A stretch of DNA of 64,000 nucleotides from Endozoicomonas sp. SCSIO W0465 (GTDB lineage Bacteria; Pseudomonadota; Gammaproteobacteria; Pseudomonadales; Endozoicomonadaceae): NCBI RefSeq assembly GCF_023716865.1, contig NZ_CP092417.1:6990501-7054500 (forward strand), given 5' to 3'. Positions 33,972 to 43,440 of this stretch are shown piece by piece; position 1 is the first letter of the stretch; each line of letters opens with the position of its first letter. Both the position numbers and the translations under genes were made by a program. The notes under the pieces were generated by a model, which did not search any database, was not told the DNA's origin, and saw only the letters and a program-made list of their open reading frames with translations.

Positions 33972-35096
33972 CTATCCTCCTTCCATCTGCAGGATCAATT
34001 TAACGGAACGTTCGGTAAGATAACGCTCATTCACTTCTGAACCCAGTTTAATCATCAGGCGCAAGTCGTTTGCCGAATCAGCATGCCGAATCGCTTCTTC
34101 ATGGCTGACCTCCCCTTCGTTGTAGAGATCAAATAATGCCTGGTCGAACGTCTGCATGCCCAGCTCCCGGGATTTTTTCATTAACTCTTTCAGTGCATGA
34201 ACATCCCCGTTGCGAATCATATCCTTGGCTAGCGGTGTATTGAGTAGCACTTCAATAACCGGAAGCCGACCGGTGCCATCCAGGGAAGGAACCAGCTGCT
34301 GGGCAACAATGCCCTTCAGATTAAGGGAAAGATCCATCCAGATCTGGTGATGATGTTCCGGGGGGAAAAAATTCAGAATGCGATCCAATGCCTGGTTGGC
34401 ATTATTGGCATGAAGTGTTGCCAGGCAGAGATGGCCGGTTTCTGCGAAGTTCAGGGCATATTGCATAGTATCCTGGCTTCGAATCTCACCGATCATAATG
34501 ACGTCAGGAGCCTGACGAAGGGTGTTTTTCAACGCCACTTCATAGGACCTGGTATCAATCCCCACTTCCCGCTGGGTTACGATGCACTTTTTGTGTTGAT
34601 GGATAAATTCAATGGGGTCTTCAATACTGATAATATGGCCAGTGTCGTTTTCATTACGATAGCCAAGCATCGCTGCCAACGTTGTCGACTTGCCCGTACC
34701 GGTAGCACCCACCACCAGGACAAGGCCGCGCCTGGCCATGGTCAGGTCTTTAAGAACAGCGGGAAGCCTCAGGTCGTCGAGTCTGGGAATTTTCTCTTCA
34801 ATGCGGCGCAAAACCATGCCTGACTGGTTTCTCTGTTGAAAAGCACTGACCCGGAACCGACCAATCCCCATTCTGGCAATGGCAAAGTTAGACTCCTGCT
34901 TAGTCTCAAACTCAAGACGCTGCTTCTCGTCCATCACACCCAGCACCATATTTTTTGTCTCTGTGGCAGTCAGCGGTGTCCTGGTGACAGGCTTGAGACG
35001 TCCATCAAGCTTTACACTGGGCGGAAAACCTGCGGTGATAAACAGATCCGATGCTTTTTTAACGACGACCAACTTTAATAATTTTTCAATATCCAT
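33972..35096 (-). CDS. pilU: PilU, type IV pilus retraction ATPase paralog
   Basis: 374 aa. A PilT-type hexameric ATPase with Walker A GATGTGKST (residues 130-138), ISIEDPIEFIHQHKKCIVTQREVG, and the Walker B/His-box region RSQDTMQYALNFAETGHLCLATLHANNANQALDRI. It lacks the exact AIRNLIRE retraction motif of PilT and has the longer C-terminal tail of PilU. It acts with PilT at the base of the pilus. The pilT stop codon directly abuts its ATG. Confidence 0.93.
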   Translation of the reverse strand: MDIEKLLKLVVVKKASDLFITAGFPPSVKLDGRLKPVTRTPLTATETKNMVLGVMDEKQRLEFETKQESNFAIARMGIGRFRVSAFQQRNQSGMVLRRIEEKIPRLDDLRLPAVLKDLTMARRGLVLVVGATGTGKSTTLAAMLGYRNENDTGHIISIEDPIEFIHQHKKCIVTQREVGIDTRSYEVALKNTLRQAPDVIMIGEIRSQDTMQYALNFAETGHLCLATLHANNANQALDRILNFFPPEHHHQIWMDLSLNLKGIVAQQLVPSLDGTGRLPVIEVLLNTPLAKDMIRNGDVHALKELMKKSRELGMQTFDQALFDLYNEGEVSHEEAIRHADSANDLRLMIKLGSEVNERYLTERSVKLILQMEGG

Positions 35097-36131
35097 TTAA
35101 AATGCGTCTCGATCCTTGGCCTTTTCACGAGCCACATCACGAGAGATCAGTCCCTTTTTTATCAGGTTCATGAGGCACTGATCCAATGTTTGCATGCCAA
35201 GCCCACCGCCGGTCTGAATGGCCGAGTACATCTGCGCAACCTTATCTTCACGAATCAGATTACGAATACCTGCAGTACCGAGCATAATCTCATGTGCGGC
35301 CACACGCCCTCCGCCATTTTTCTTCAACAGTGTTTGCGAAATCACGGCCTGGAGTGACTCAGAGAGCATTGAACGTACCATCGACTTTTCTTCAGCCGGG
35401 AATACATCGATGATACGGTCAATGGTCTTTGCAGCCGATGTGGTGTGCAACGTTCCGAACACCAGATGACCGGTTTCAGCCGCCGTCATGGCCAGACGGA
35501 TTGTTTCCAGGTCACGCATCTCACCGACGAGAATAATATCAGGATCTTCACGCAACGCAGAGCGCAGGGCATTACTGAAGCTATGGGTATCCCGATGCAC
35601 TTCCCGCTGATTAACCAGGCACTTTTTCGGGATGTGGATAAATTCAATGGGATCTTCAATGGTCAGGATATGCTGATATTTGGTGTCATTAATGTAATCC
35701 ATCATGGCAGCCAGTGTGGTACTCTTGCCAGAGCCGGTAGGACCAGTCACCAGCACTAACCCCCTGGGTTTATCCGCAATGGTTTTAAATACCTGCCCCA
35801 TGCCCAGGTCATCCATGGTCAGTACTTTACTGGGGATTGCCCTGAACACCGCTCCCGCACCCCTGTTCTGGTTGAAAGCATTCACACGGAAACGCGCAAC
35901 GCCGGGGACTTCAAACGAGAAGTCCGCTTCGAAATGCTCTTCCAGATCCTTACGCTGTTTGTCGTTCATGATGTCATAGATCAACCCATGAACTTCCTTC
36001 TGATCCATGGCTGGCAGATTGATACGGCGAACATCACCATCGATTCGGATAATTGGCGGAAGCCCTGCCGACAGATGCAGATCCGAAGCCCCCTGTTTAA
36101 AGCTGAACGCCAATAGCTCAGTAATATCCAT
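35097..36131 (-). CDS. pilT: PilT, type IV pilus retraction ATPase
   Basis: 344 aa. Walker A GPTGSGKST (130-138), the Asp box ILTIEDPIEFIHIPKKCLVNQREV, Walker B with LREDPDIILVGEMRDLETI, the His box TGHLVFGTLHTTSA, and the retraction motif AGIRNLIRE. It powers pilus disassembly and twitching motility. Divergent from yggS-proC-yggT, as in Pseudomonas. Confidence 0.96.
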   Translation of the reverse strand: MDITELLAFSFKQGASDLHLSAGLPPIIRIDGDVRRINLPAMDQKEVHGLIYDIMNDKQRKDLEEHFEADFSFEVPGVARFRVNAFNQNRGAGAVFRAIPSKVLTMDDLGMGQVFKTIADKPRGLVLVTGPTGSGKSTTLAAMMDYINDTKYQHILTIEDPIEFIHIPKKCLVNQREVHRDTHSFSNALRSALREDPDIILVGEMRDLETIRLAMTAAETGHLVFGTLHTTSAAKTIDRIIDVFPAEEKSMVRSMLSESLQAVISQTLLKKNGGGRVAAHEIMLGTAGIRNLIREDKVAQMYSAIQTGGGLGMQTLDQCLMNLIKKGLISRDVAREKAKDRDAF

Positions 36132-36197
36132 TAATTATCCCCCTTACAACCGGAAGCAGGTAAACTGCGAATTTATTTTCCGGTAATGTACAACCTA

Positions 36198-36929
36198 ATG
36201 ACCATATTACAAAACCGATTTCAACGGGTTTATGGCCGAATTCATCAAGCTGAACAAGCCTGCAATCGCAACGGGCAAGTGCAGCTGCTGGCAGTCAGCA
36301 AAACCAAACCTGCCAGTATGGTGCGTGAGGCATGGCATCTGGGCCAAAAGCATTTTGGTGAAAACTACCTTCAGGAAGCCCTGGATAAAATGGATGAGCT
36401 CAATGACCTTTCAGACATCCAGTGGCATTTCATCGGCCCGATCCAGTCAAACAAAACCCGGGATATCAGCACCCACTTCGACTGGGTTCACAGTGTTGAC
36501 CGCCTGAAAATCGCGCAAAGGCTCAATGATCAACGCCCTCAGGCACTGCCCCCATTAAATATCTGTCTGCAAGTGAATATCAGCGGAGAAGAGACAAAAT
36601 CCGGCATCAGCCTGAATGAGCTGCCTGTGCTGGTGCAATCTATTACTCATTTACCCAACCTGAAACTGCGTGGTTTGATGGCCATTCCAGCCCCTGAAAC
36701 GGAGCCTGACCGACAGCGCGAGCCTTTCCGGGCACTGACCCATGCGCTACACACCCTGAATGACCAGTTCTCTCTCACGATGGATACCCTGTCCATGGGC
36801 ATGACGGATGATCTTGAGTCGGCTATTCAGGAGGGTTCAACCATGGTTCGTATCGGTACTGCCCTGTTTGGCTCCAGACACTCTGTTCAAGCTTCAACAG
36901 AAGCCTCAACAGGAACCCAAAATGGATAA
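36198..36929 (+). CDS. yggS: YggS/PLPBP, pyridoxal-phosphate homeostasis protein
   Basis: 243 aa from the ATG at 36198 (another in-frame ATG lies 4 codons upstream). Alanine-racemase-like barrel without the second domain. The PLP lysine is in LLAVSKTKPASMV; HFGENYLQEALDKM, WHFIGPIQSNK, LRGLMAIPAP, and LSMGMTDDLESAIQEGSTMVRIGTALFG are family hallmarks. The C-terminus ends in a short repeat (QASTEASTGTQNG) encoded by a degenerate 12-bp duplication at 36891-36914. proC follows 5 bp later. Confidence 0.95.
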   Translation: MTILQNRFQRVYGRIHQAEQACNRNGQVQLLAVSKTKPASMVREAWHLGQKHFGENYLQEALDKMDELNDLSDIQWHFIGPIQSNKTRDISTHFDWVHSVDRLKIAQRLNDQRPQALPPLNICLQVNISGEETKSGISLNELPVLVQSITHLPNLKLRGLMAIPAPETEPDRQREPFRALTHALHTLNDQFSLTMDTLSMGMTDDLESAIQEGSTMVRIGTALFGSRHSVQASTEASTGTQNG

Positions 36930-36934
36930 CAAAA

Positions 36935-37756
36935 ATGACTGAATCAACCATCGCTTTTATCGGTGCTGGCAATATGGCCAGCAGTATTATCGCTGGCCTG
37001 ATCAAGCATGGCTGGCCAACCTATCGGTTGGTTGCTACCGCTAAAACGGAAGCGACACTGTCCGATATCCGCGAAAGATTTAATATTGAAACCACCGTGG
37101 ATAACCACCAGGCCGTCAGCAAGTCTGACATCATTATGCTCTGTGTTAAACCACAATCGATGAAGACCGTTCTGACCGATTTGCGTCCGTCCATCAAACC
37201 CGATGCACTGATTATCTCAGTTGCCGCCGGCATTACCATGGAAAGCCTGCAGAACTGGGGAGGAGAGCACCTTGCGATCGTTCGCAGCATGCCGAACACA
37301 CCTTCTGCACTGCAATGTGGCGCCAGCGGTTTGTTTGCCAACAATAACGTCAGCACGGCTCAAAAAGCGCTGACCGATGACATTTTCCGTGCCATGGGTA
37401 TCGCCACGTGGGTCAATCAGGAATCGTTAATGGATGCGGTTATTGCGGTTTCCGGCAGTGGCCCGGCTTACTATTTCCTGCTGATGGAAATGATGGAACA
37501 GGTGGGTACCCGCCTCGGCCTTGATGCAGACACCTCAAGACGGCTGACACTGCAAACCGCACTGGGAGCTGCCAGAATGGCCACTGAAGGGGATGTTGAT
37601 GCCGCCGAACTTCGGCGTCGTATTACCTCTCCGAACGGAACCACTGAACAGGCCATCAAGACGTTTCAGGAACAAGGGCTGCCTGAGCTGGTGGAGAAAG
37701 CAATGAATGCTGCCGTCAACCGGTCGAAAGAACTTGCAGAGGCTCTGAAAGACTGA
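36935..37756 (+). CDS. proC: Pyrroline-5-carboxylate reductase
   Basis: 273 aa. Last step of proline synthesis, NAD(P)H dependent. The nucleotide-binding loop is IAFIGAGNMASSIIAGL; other family blocks are MLCVKPQSM, ISVAAGITMESLQNW, VRSMPNTPSALQCGASGL, AVSGSGPAYYFLLMEMM and the C-terminal ITSPNGTTEQAIKTFQEQGL. Probably co-transcribed with yggS. Confidence 0.97.
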   Translation: MTESTIAFIGAGNMASSIIAGLIKHGWPTYRLVATAKTEATLSDIRERFNIETTVDNHQAVSKSDIIMLCVKPQSMKTVLTDLRPSIKPDALIISVAAGITMESLQNWGGEHLAIVRSMPNTPSALQCGASGLFANNNVSTAQKALTDDIFRAMGIATWVNQESLMDAVIAVSGSGPAYYFLLMEMMEQVGTRLGLDADTSRRLTLQTALGAARMATEGDVDAAELRRRITSPNGTTEQAIKTFQEQGLPELVEKAMNAAVNRSKELAEALKD

Positions 37757-37875
37757 TTTTCATTCTGTTGAAGCGTGGCGGCAAACCTTTATTGTATTAT
37801 GCGTAACGATTATTAACTTCTATTGTTTTTTGATAATCTGTTCTTTATTGAAAAAAAGGGTAACCAATACACTCT

Positions 37876-38430
37876 ATGTCTGCACTTTCTTCGAGTCTCA
37901 GCTTCCTGGTCCAAACCCTGGGTGGTTTGTATATCATGGCTGTATTGATTCGCTTCCTGCTTCAGCTGGTTCGGGCCGACTTCTATAACCCGATTTCTCA
38001 GGCCATCGTCAAGGCAACATCGCCGCTACTGAACCCCATCCGCAAGATCATTCCCGGTTACGGCGGGGTGGACATGGCCTCTCTGGTCCTGGCTCTGATA
38101 CTTCAGATCATACTGCTCTACGTATTGCTGTTGATGGGTGGTTACTCTTTGGCGGCCATTCCATTCCCCAGTGTTTTGATCAGTAGCCTGATTAAACTGT
38201 GCATCGAGTTTCTGAATATTTATATGTTCAGCCTGATTATTATTGCCATTGCCAGCTGGGTAGCACCCAACAGCTATAACCCGGGACTGATGTTGCTGCT
38301 CCAGATTACCGAGCCACTCACCAGCCGGATACGCAAAGTGATCCCCCCCCTTGGCGGACTGGATTTTTCCCTGATGGTCCTGGTGATCATTATCATTACG
38401 CTGAAAAATTTTCTGGGTGCCCTGGCCTGA
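37876..38430 (+). CDS. yggT: YggT family integral membrane protein
   Basis: 184 aa with two tandem YggT units. Each has a hydrophobic helix, then the motif NP..Q...K.T.PLL.PIRK.IPG.GG.D: FYNPISQAIVKATSPLLNPIRKIIP in unit 1, and YNPGLMLLLQITEPLTSRIRKVIP in unit 2. Inner membrane; reported to affect osmotic tolerance and division-plane organisation in other bacteria. Conserved position after proC. Confidence 0.93.
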   Translation: MSALSSSLSFLVQTLGGLYIMAVLIRFLLQLVRADFYNPISQAIVKATSPLLNPIRKIIPGYGGVDMASLVLALILQIILLYVLLLMGGYSLAAIPFPSVLISSLIKLCIEFLNIYMFSLIIIAIASWVAPNSYNPGLMLLLQITEPLTSRIRKVIPPLGGLDFSLMVLVIIIITLKNFLGALA

Positions 38431-38563
38431 CCCGGCAAATTTGACCACTGGTGCTGATCTCAGGATCAGGGCCAGTGTCCCGCCTGCCCGATTCTTTAAA
38501 CTGTCTCCTTTTCGTCGATATTAAGGCTATTCCCCAAGCAACGCTGAGGCAGCTGAACACATC

Positions 38564-41038
38564 ATGGGACAGGCCATTGAGTACACGCTCGCAAAGTCCA
38601 TATGGCCGGAAGCAGGGTTTATTGGTACATCGACCAGACAACTGATTGCAGTGGCTGCCTGTATTGTAAGCCTCATCAGCCCTTTCTCTGCGACTGGCAA
38701 TGATATACTGCTGCTTAGTGAAACAGGCTCTCCACCCTTCATCCACACCTTCGGGCAGGCCAGCTTTGAGAATGGATCTGAACTGATCATCAGTGGCAAT
38801 AATGGCTCAAGTGACCAGCAAATCCTGATTGTACGGATTGATAATGAAAACTCATCAGATTACCGATCCAGGGTTAACCAGGAGTTCACTCTGTCACCCG
38901 GTCCGTTTGAAGTGATATTACCGCTTTCAGGACTGAAAACATCAGGTAGACAGCCATTTAAACAGCCATACACCAAACTGTTTGTTTTCAGTGCCGATAT
39001 GTGGGCCGGCATTGATCTGGAAAAAATCCGTATCAGTTCAGCCGCCAGGCTTCCTGAGAACACCCTGGCACTGGATTTTGGATCAGGCAGCAGTGCGGCT
39101 TTTCCCGGCTTTGAAGCCATTGGCAAAAACAGCCCATACCTGAAAGGCAAAATCACCGAACGAGTTCGCACTTCCGGTGATTCGCTGATTCGCGATGGTA
39201 TTGCCGGGGTCACCAGCCTGCAGATCCCCTGGCCTGATGGATTATGGAAACTCAGCCTGTGGACACAGGATCAGGGCGAATGGGAATACCTGCCGCACTT
39301 TCTTACTCGGCAAATCATCGCCAATGGAACCACCATCGTTGATGAGAAGTTGACCCGGGAGCAGTGGATCAATGATGTTTATCTGGCTGGCAGGAAAAAA
39401 GAAGGAAGTATTGATGGGGACCTCTGGGCATCGGTGGGTAAGCGCCGAAGTGACTTTATCAGCAAAAACATTCGTGTCACCAACGGAATGGTTACTATCG
39501 ATCTGACCGGTGACTATGACGCCAGATACCTGGCAGCGCTGGTACTGGAACCACTTGATGGCACCTATGCCCTGGCCACTCAGGAAAAACGACGGGAACG
39601 GCTTCTTAATCAGTGGTCTGTCGTGACTGAGCCCTACACGCCTGCGGATACACTCACACTGGAAGATATCAGCCAGCAGGTAACAGATGATGACGCTTTT
39701 TATCTGGCAGCCAGAAACACCCTGCTTAACCTGGCCTTTGAAATAGAAAGTCCGATGGATGATGTGGCACCCGCTGTTGTGGTTTCCCCGCCTAAATCGT
39801 CGGATGGAACCTCGTTAACCGTCATCACCCGCTATGGGCACTGGCGTTATGAAAGACCGACCCCCAACGCAACGTCACTGATACTGGATGATAGTTATCT
39901 CCGTTCAGATTTGGAAAGCATCCGCCTATCCAGCAAAAGGCCCAGGCGTCTCCACGTACAGGTGGAGGTTCCCGCTGAAGCGCTCCCCGGCGACTACTCC
40001 GGTATGATTCAGCTGTTCAGCCGGGGTGAGCTAAGACTGCTGGATTACAAGGTGCGGGTACTTCCGACCCGGCTGCCTGAGCTGGATACCCCTGTAGGCC
40101 TCTACCTGGAGCCCCCTCCCTACTATCAGTGGTTCAAGGCACTGCAGGGGCAGGTTGCCAATACTACCTCCTGTGATCTTTCGCTGCTGGCTTCCCATGG
40201 TTTCAGCACCGTCGCTCCTGCATTGACAACACCAGACACTGAGACAGGACGCCGGGCGTTTATTCAGCAATTGAAGCAATTAGATCGCTTTGGCTTCAAT
40301 GACCAGATTCTGGCTTACGCTCCATTAAAACGCCTGTTAAGGCAGAAGGGCGAAACAGCGGCCATTGAAGATTTAAAGCAGCTGCAACAGTTATCGAAGA
40401 ACCAGAACCTGCCTGAAATTTACTGGTCAATTTTTGATGAGCCAGCCAACGATCACGTTGCTCAAATAAAGAATACTGCCCGTCTGCTGAATGATAACGC
40501 GCTTCAATTCAATACCGCTGGTCATATGAATCATGACCATCAGGCTGAACTTGCTGAAGTAACGGATCTTCTCCTGATCAACCATGGCACAGAAGTTACC
40601 GAGGACAATATCAGTCATTGGCAAGAAAACAGTACGGTTTGGCTATACAACATGCCAAAACCGACCATAGCTGCCGGCCTTTTCCTCTGGCGCTCCGGTG
40701 CCGAAGGCTATTTGCAGTGGCATGGCCGGATGCCCACGGCCGATCCGTTTGACCCTACCGATGGCCGGGAGGGAGATGTTATTTATATTTACCCTTCTGT
40801 CAGCCCCTGCCCGACAACCCGGGATATTCATCGTCGCTTGCTTGACCTCCATGAGGCGACCCTTGATCTACGTTGGTTACAGTGGCTTGAGGACATATCC
40901 CCCAGGCAAACGGAAGCCAAACAGATGTTGGCAGAACTTCGGGCAGAAATTCCTCCACAATGGGAACGGGCGGCATTAATGACAGAAGAAAGGCGAATGG
41001 AAATACGTGACAAAATAATATCCATAATAAGCAGATAA
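38564..41038 (+). CDS. Secreted glycoside-hydrolase-like protein (DUF4091-type C-terminus)
   Basis: 824 aa. A hydrophobic stretch (LIAVAACIVSLISPFSATG, residues 27-45) after a 26-residue polar start is probably a long signal peptide. Residues 50-470 are beta-rich. Residues 505-775 look like a TIM barrel: VGLYLEPPPYYQWF, then IYWSIFDEPANDH (Asp625/Glu626 placed like glycosidase acids), and a tail AGLFLWRSGAEGYLQWHG...DPFDPTDGREGDVIYIYPS...TTRDIHRRLLDLHEATLDLRWLQWLED. That tail pattern resembles DUF4091 proteins found near polysaccharide-degrading loci. Substrate unknown; no transporter or regulator adjacent. Starts 134 bp after yggT and may be separately transcribed. Confidence 0.75.
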   Translation: MGQAIEYTLAKSIWPEAGFIGTSTRQLIAVAACIVSLISPFSATGNDILLLSETGSPPFIHTFGQASFENGSELIISGNNGSSDQQILIVRIDNENSSDYRSRVNQEFTLSPGPFEVILPLSGLKTSGRQPFKQPYTKLFVFSADMWAGIDLEKIRISSAARLPENTLALDFGSGSSAAFPGFEAIGKNSPYLKGKITERVRTSGDSLIRDGIAGVTSLQIPWPDGLWKLSLWTQDQGEWEYLPHFLTRQIIANGTTIVDEKLTREQWINDVYLAGRKKEGSIDGDLWASVGKRRSDFISKNIRVTNGMVTIDLTGDYDARYLAALVLEPLDGTYALATQEKRRERLLNQWSVVTEPYTPADTLTLEDISQQVTDDDAFYLAARNTLLNLAFEIESPMDDVAPAVVVSPPKSSDGTSLTVITRYGHWRYERPTPNATSLILDDSYLRSDLESIRLSSKRPRRLHVQVEVPAEALPGDYSGMIQLFSRGELRLLDYKVRVLPTRLPELDTPVGLYLEPPPYYQWFKALQGQVANTTSCDLSLLASHGFSTVAPALTTPDTETGRRAFIQQLKQLDRFGFNDQILAYAPLKRLLRQKGETAAIEDLKQLQQLSKNQNLPEIYWSIFDEPANDHVAQIKNTARLLNDNALQFNTAGHMNHDHQAELAEVTDLLLINHGTEVTEDNISHWQENSTVWLYNMPKPTIAAGLFLWRSGAEGYLQWHGRMPTADPFDPTDGREGDVIYIYPSVSPCPTTRDIHRRLLDLHEATLDLRWLQWLEDISPRQTEAKQMLAELRAEIPPQWERAALMTEERRMEIRDKIISIISR

Positions 41039-41176
41039 TAAACCAGCCATAACCACCGGTTGCAACCTGTCCAGGGAACCATTATCCACACAAAATGTCC
41101 AAATAATAAGATTTATACCAAAATCGGGATTCTGATTTGCCTTGGTGCAATAGGGTAGTCGGTAATTTATGGCTAT

Positions 41177-41290
41177 CTAGTGCATAAGAGCGTTAATACC
41201 CGTACACCCCGTTCATCCTGAGCGGAGTCGAAGGGTGGTGTCACCGTACTTCGCACGAACGGTATGGGTATCAACGCTTGGCTGCACTAG
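41177..41290. repeat. 114-bp MITE-like element upstream of serpin copy 1
   Basis: The arms 41177-41201 and 41266-41290 are inverted repeats (20 of 25 positions match; both ends are CTAGTGCA). The interior contains TTCATCCTGAGCGGAGTC. The corresponding place upstream of serpin copy 2 (near 44132) lacks it, so it is an insertion. It lies 83 bp before the serpin start and may carry or interrupt its promoter. Confidence 0.8.
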
Positions 41291-41373
41291 TAAACTTTGC
41301 CCTTGCCGCAAAGCATGGAAGCAGCGATTTTGGGTTCCCTAATAACTTATTGTCAAACATTGGAGTGACTACT

Positions 41374-43035
41374 ATGGGGCCTATTACACCTTCAAACCAA
41401 AATATTTCATTTTTATCGCCGCCAATATATCCGGCTGATGCATCCTCCCTGCCCACCTTATCGGCTTCTGATGTCGTTAAACAATTGATGGATAAAGTAT
41501 CATTTAAGTTATTAGCCATGACAGGGGACGTAAGCACGGCCTTGTCTCCTGCCAGCCTGGCGCCGGTTCTGGGTATGGTTCTGGCGTGTATAGAAGATAA
41601 CAACAAAAAGGAATCAATCCTGGGGATCCCCGAAGGTTCCTTAACTCCAGATCTGGAGTCTGATATCCATCAAGAACTCGGCAAATTCAGCATAAAACAC
41701 CCTTACAATAGCGATGATGGTAAGCCAGTTTCTTCCGTCAACTTTATTGCTTCTGACTACCACCACCGGGATGAGGCTCTTGATCAGATATTGTCTACAC
41801 ATTATCAAACCAAAAAACTGAACAGTGATGATGGCAAGAACGTAGCAGACATTACGGATCTTTTTGTTAAAGGTAATACCGAAGGAAAAATAACAACGCT
41901 GTTTGATGGCCTTGACGAATTTCAGCGGAAAAACGTTAGAGCGGTATTGGGTAATGTGATGGAGTTCCGGGGTACCTGGAAGACACGTTTTGATCCGGCT
42001 GATACGACTTCGGGCCATTTTCTGTGTGCTGATGGCTCTCATATCGATAATGCCAAGATGATGTGTACAACAGAAAGAGTTCAATACGCTGAAAACACAA
42101 AATTTGTTGCCATTGCCAAGGAGCTCCAACCAGGCCTTAAATTGGTTGCAATAAAACCGCACTTACCCAGTGCAAAAGCAATTTGGACTCTCAACTATCG
42201 CACCATTAATCGTCTGATGCACGAGTTAAATGATGGAGTTAAAGAAAAGGTGGAGCTAAAGCTACCCAAAATAGACGTAGCGGGCAGTCGTGACACTGAG
42301 CTACTGGAGAAAATTGTACAGGCATTGGGAACCACCATAACAGCACAAGATCTATCAAGGTTAGGCACAACACCCTGTGATGAACTGCACATGGTGCAAA
42401 AACTCATAGCGTCCATTGATGAAGAAGGTGCTCACGGTAAAATTGCCACTGCCGCAGTATCTACACTCAGGTGCTCAGAAAAGACCTTTGGGTTTAATTT
42501 TAACTGCCCCGGCTACATGTGCATTGTAGACAGCAAAGGTAACCGGTTGCTTGAATTGGTAATTAAGGATGGCAGCTATTTAGTCTTTGATGGCTCACCC
42601 AAGGTCACCCCCGCTAAAGACGTGAAATCTGATGACAAACCTAATACACCTGAGCATGAATGGTTCGAGAGATTAATAAATGAAAACAGACCTTTTTATG
42701 CTCCCAGGCCAAACAGGCAGAAGCCAATTGGGAATGCTTCTGATGATAAAACCAAGGACTTAGCATCCATTGATGTGAATACTTTAATACAACAAAAGTT
42801 CAACCCGAATGGGGAGTTTAAGATTATTGCTATATCAGTGCGTAGCATAGAGATATCAATCAAGGTTAATTCTTTAGAGGAAGCCAATAAGCTCAGAGAA
42901 AGAATATTAGAATCAATTGGAAAAGAAGAATACAATAAATTCGTTAAAGTTTGGGATATACCCTGTGGTATTATGGTAGAGGTTTCTTGTGAAGCTCGTA
43001 AGAAACTGCTTAATCAGTTAGCTTCATTGAAATAA
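41374..43035 (+). CDS. Serpin-family protein 1, with C-terminal extension
   Basis: 553 aa from the ATG at 41374, with TGGAG eight bases upstream (the ORF is open 32 codons further through MITE-derived sequence). Serpin hallmarks: STALSPASLAPVLGMVLACI near residue 55, the shutter/breach block LGNVMEFRGTWKTRFDP (192-208), VELKLPKIDV (293-302), the hinge IDEEGAHGKIATAAV (348-362), and NCPGYMCIVD (377-386). Counting from the hinge Gly as P15, P1 is Arg366, followed by Cys. Inhibitory serpins trap serine or cysteine proteases; Arg at P1 suggests a trypsin-like target. Residues 405-553 extend past the normal serpin end with a separate helical/beta domain. There is no signal peptide. Paralog of the gene at 44206. 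Confidence 0.85.
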   Translation: MGPITPSNQNISFLSPPIYPADASSLPTLSASDVVKQLMDKVSFKLLAMTGDVSTALSPASLAPVLGMVLACIEDNNKKESILGIPEGSLTPDLESDIHQELGKFSIKHPYNSDDGKPVSSVNFIASDYHHRDEALDQILSTHYQTKKLNSDDGKNVADITDLFVKGNTEGKITTLFDGLDEFQRKNVRAVLGNVMEFRGTWKTRFDPADTTSGHFLCADGSHIDNAKMMCTTERVQYAENTKFVAIAKELQPGLKLVAIKPHLPSAKAIWTLNYRTINRLMHELNDGVKEKVELKLPKIDVAGSRDTELLEKIVQALGTTITAQDLSRLGTTPCDELHMVQKLIASIDEEGAHGKIATAAVSTLRCSEKTFGFNFNCPGYMCIVDSKGNRLLELVIKDGSYLVFDGSPKVTPAKDVKSDDKPNTPEHEWFERLINENRPFYAPRPNRQKPIGNASDDKTKDLASIDVNTLIQQKFNPNGEFKIIAISVRSIEISIKVNSLEEANKLRERILESIGKEEYNKFVKVWDIPCGIMVEVSCEARKKLLNQLASLK

Positions 43036-43053
43036 TAAATATATAAAATGCGG

Positions 43054-43084
43054 AATCCGGAGATTAATCACCTCCGGATTTTTA
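43054..43084 (+). terminator. Terminator after serpin copy 1
   Basis: Stem AATCCGGAG (43054-43062) with CTCCGGATT (43072-43080), followed by TTT. Present in both duplicated copies, between the convergent serpin and aceF sequences. Confidence 0.85.
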
Positions 43085-43093
43085 ACAAGCGTC

Positions 43094-43386
43094 TCAAAGA
43101 AGCAGCTTGCGAATATCGGTCAACAACTCACCCAGCATGGTGGTGAAGCGTGCCGCATCTGCCCCGTTGACGGCTCTGTGGTCATAAGAGCGAGACAACG
43201 GTAACATCAGCCTCGGATCAAAATCCTTACCATTCCACAGCGGCTTAATGGCAGCCCTGGACAGGCCAAGAATGGCCACTTCTGACGCGTTGACGATGGG
43301 CGTAAACGCTGTGCCACCGATGGAACCCAGGCTGGAGACGGTAAAGCAACCGCCCTGCATTTCGTCAGGCTTCAGCTTCTTGTCAC
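43094..43386 (-). pseudogene. Duplicated 3' fragment of aceF
   Basis: It encodes the last 90 or so residues of the E2 catalytic domain (KLKPDEMQGGCFTVSSLG to LLTDIRKLLL), including the active-site motif SYDHRAVNG, nearly identical to the intact aceF end at 45926. It has no lipoyl or peripheral-subunit domains and no start. The 5' side ends abruptly at 43386, where unrelated sequence begins. A by-product of the serpin duplication. Confidence 0.92.
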
Positions 43387-43440
43387 ATCGCTTCAGAAGC
43401 TCGCCGCCGAAGGTCTGGCCCTTCCATACCGCAGTCGTCT

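Larger units (their letters stand above)
41074..43386. repeat. Copy 1 of a large tandem duplication (serpin gene plus aceF 3' end)
   Basis: Matches 44044-46218 along its length: the upstream leader (AACCATTATCCACACAAAATG versus the ATTATTCACAC version), the whole serpin gene, the same terminator and about 300 bp of the aceF 3' end. Homology stops at CTTCTTGTCAC (43386 here, 46218 in copy 2). Copy 1 also has a 114-bp MITE insertion upstream of the serpin that copy 2 lacks. Confidence 0.93.

Noticed and set aside
41278..41373. 32 extra N-terminal codons on serpin 1
   Set aside because: They run out of the MITE edge and are absent in the paralog; the ATG at 41374 has the ribosome site shared by both copies.
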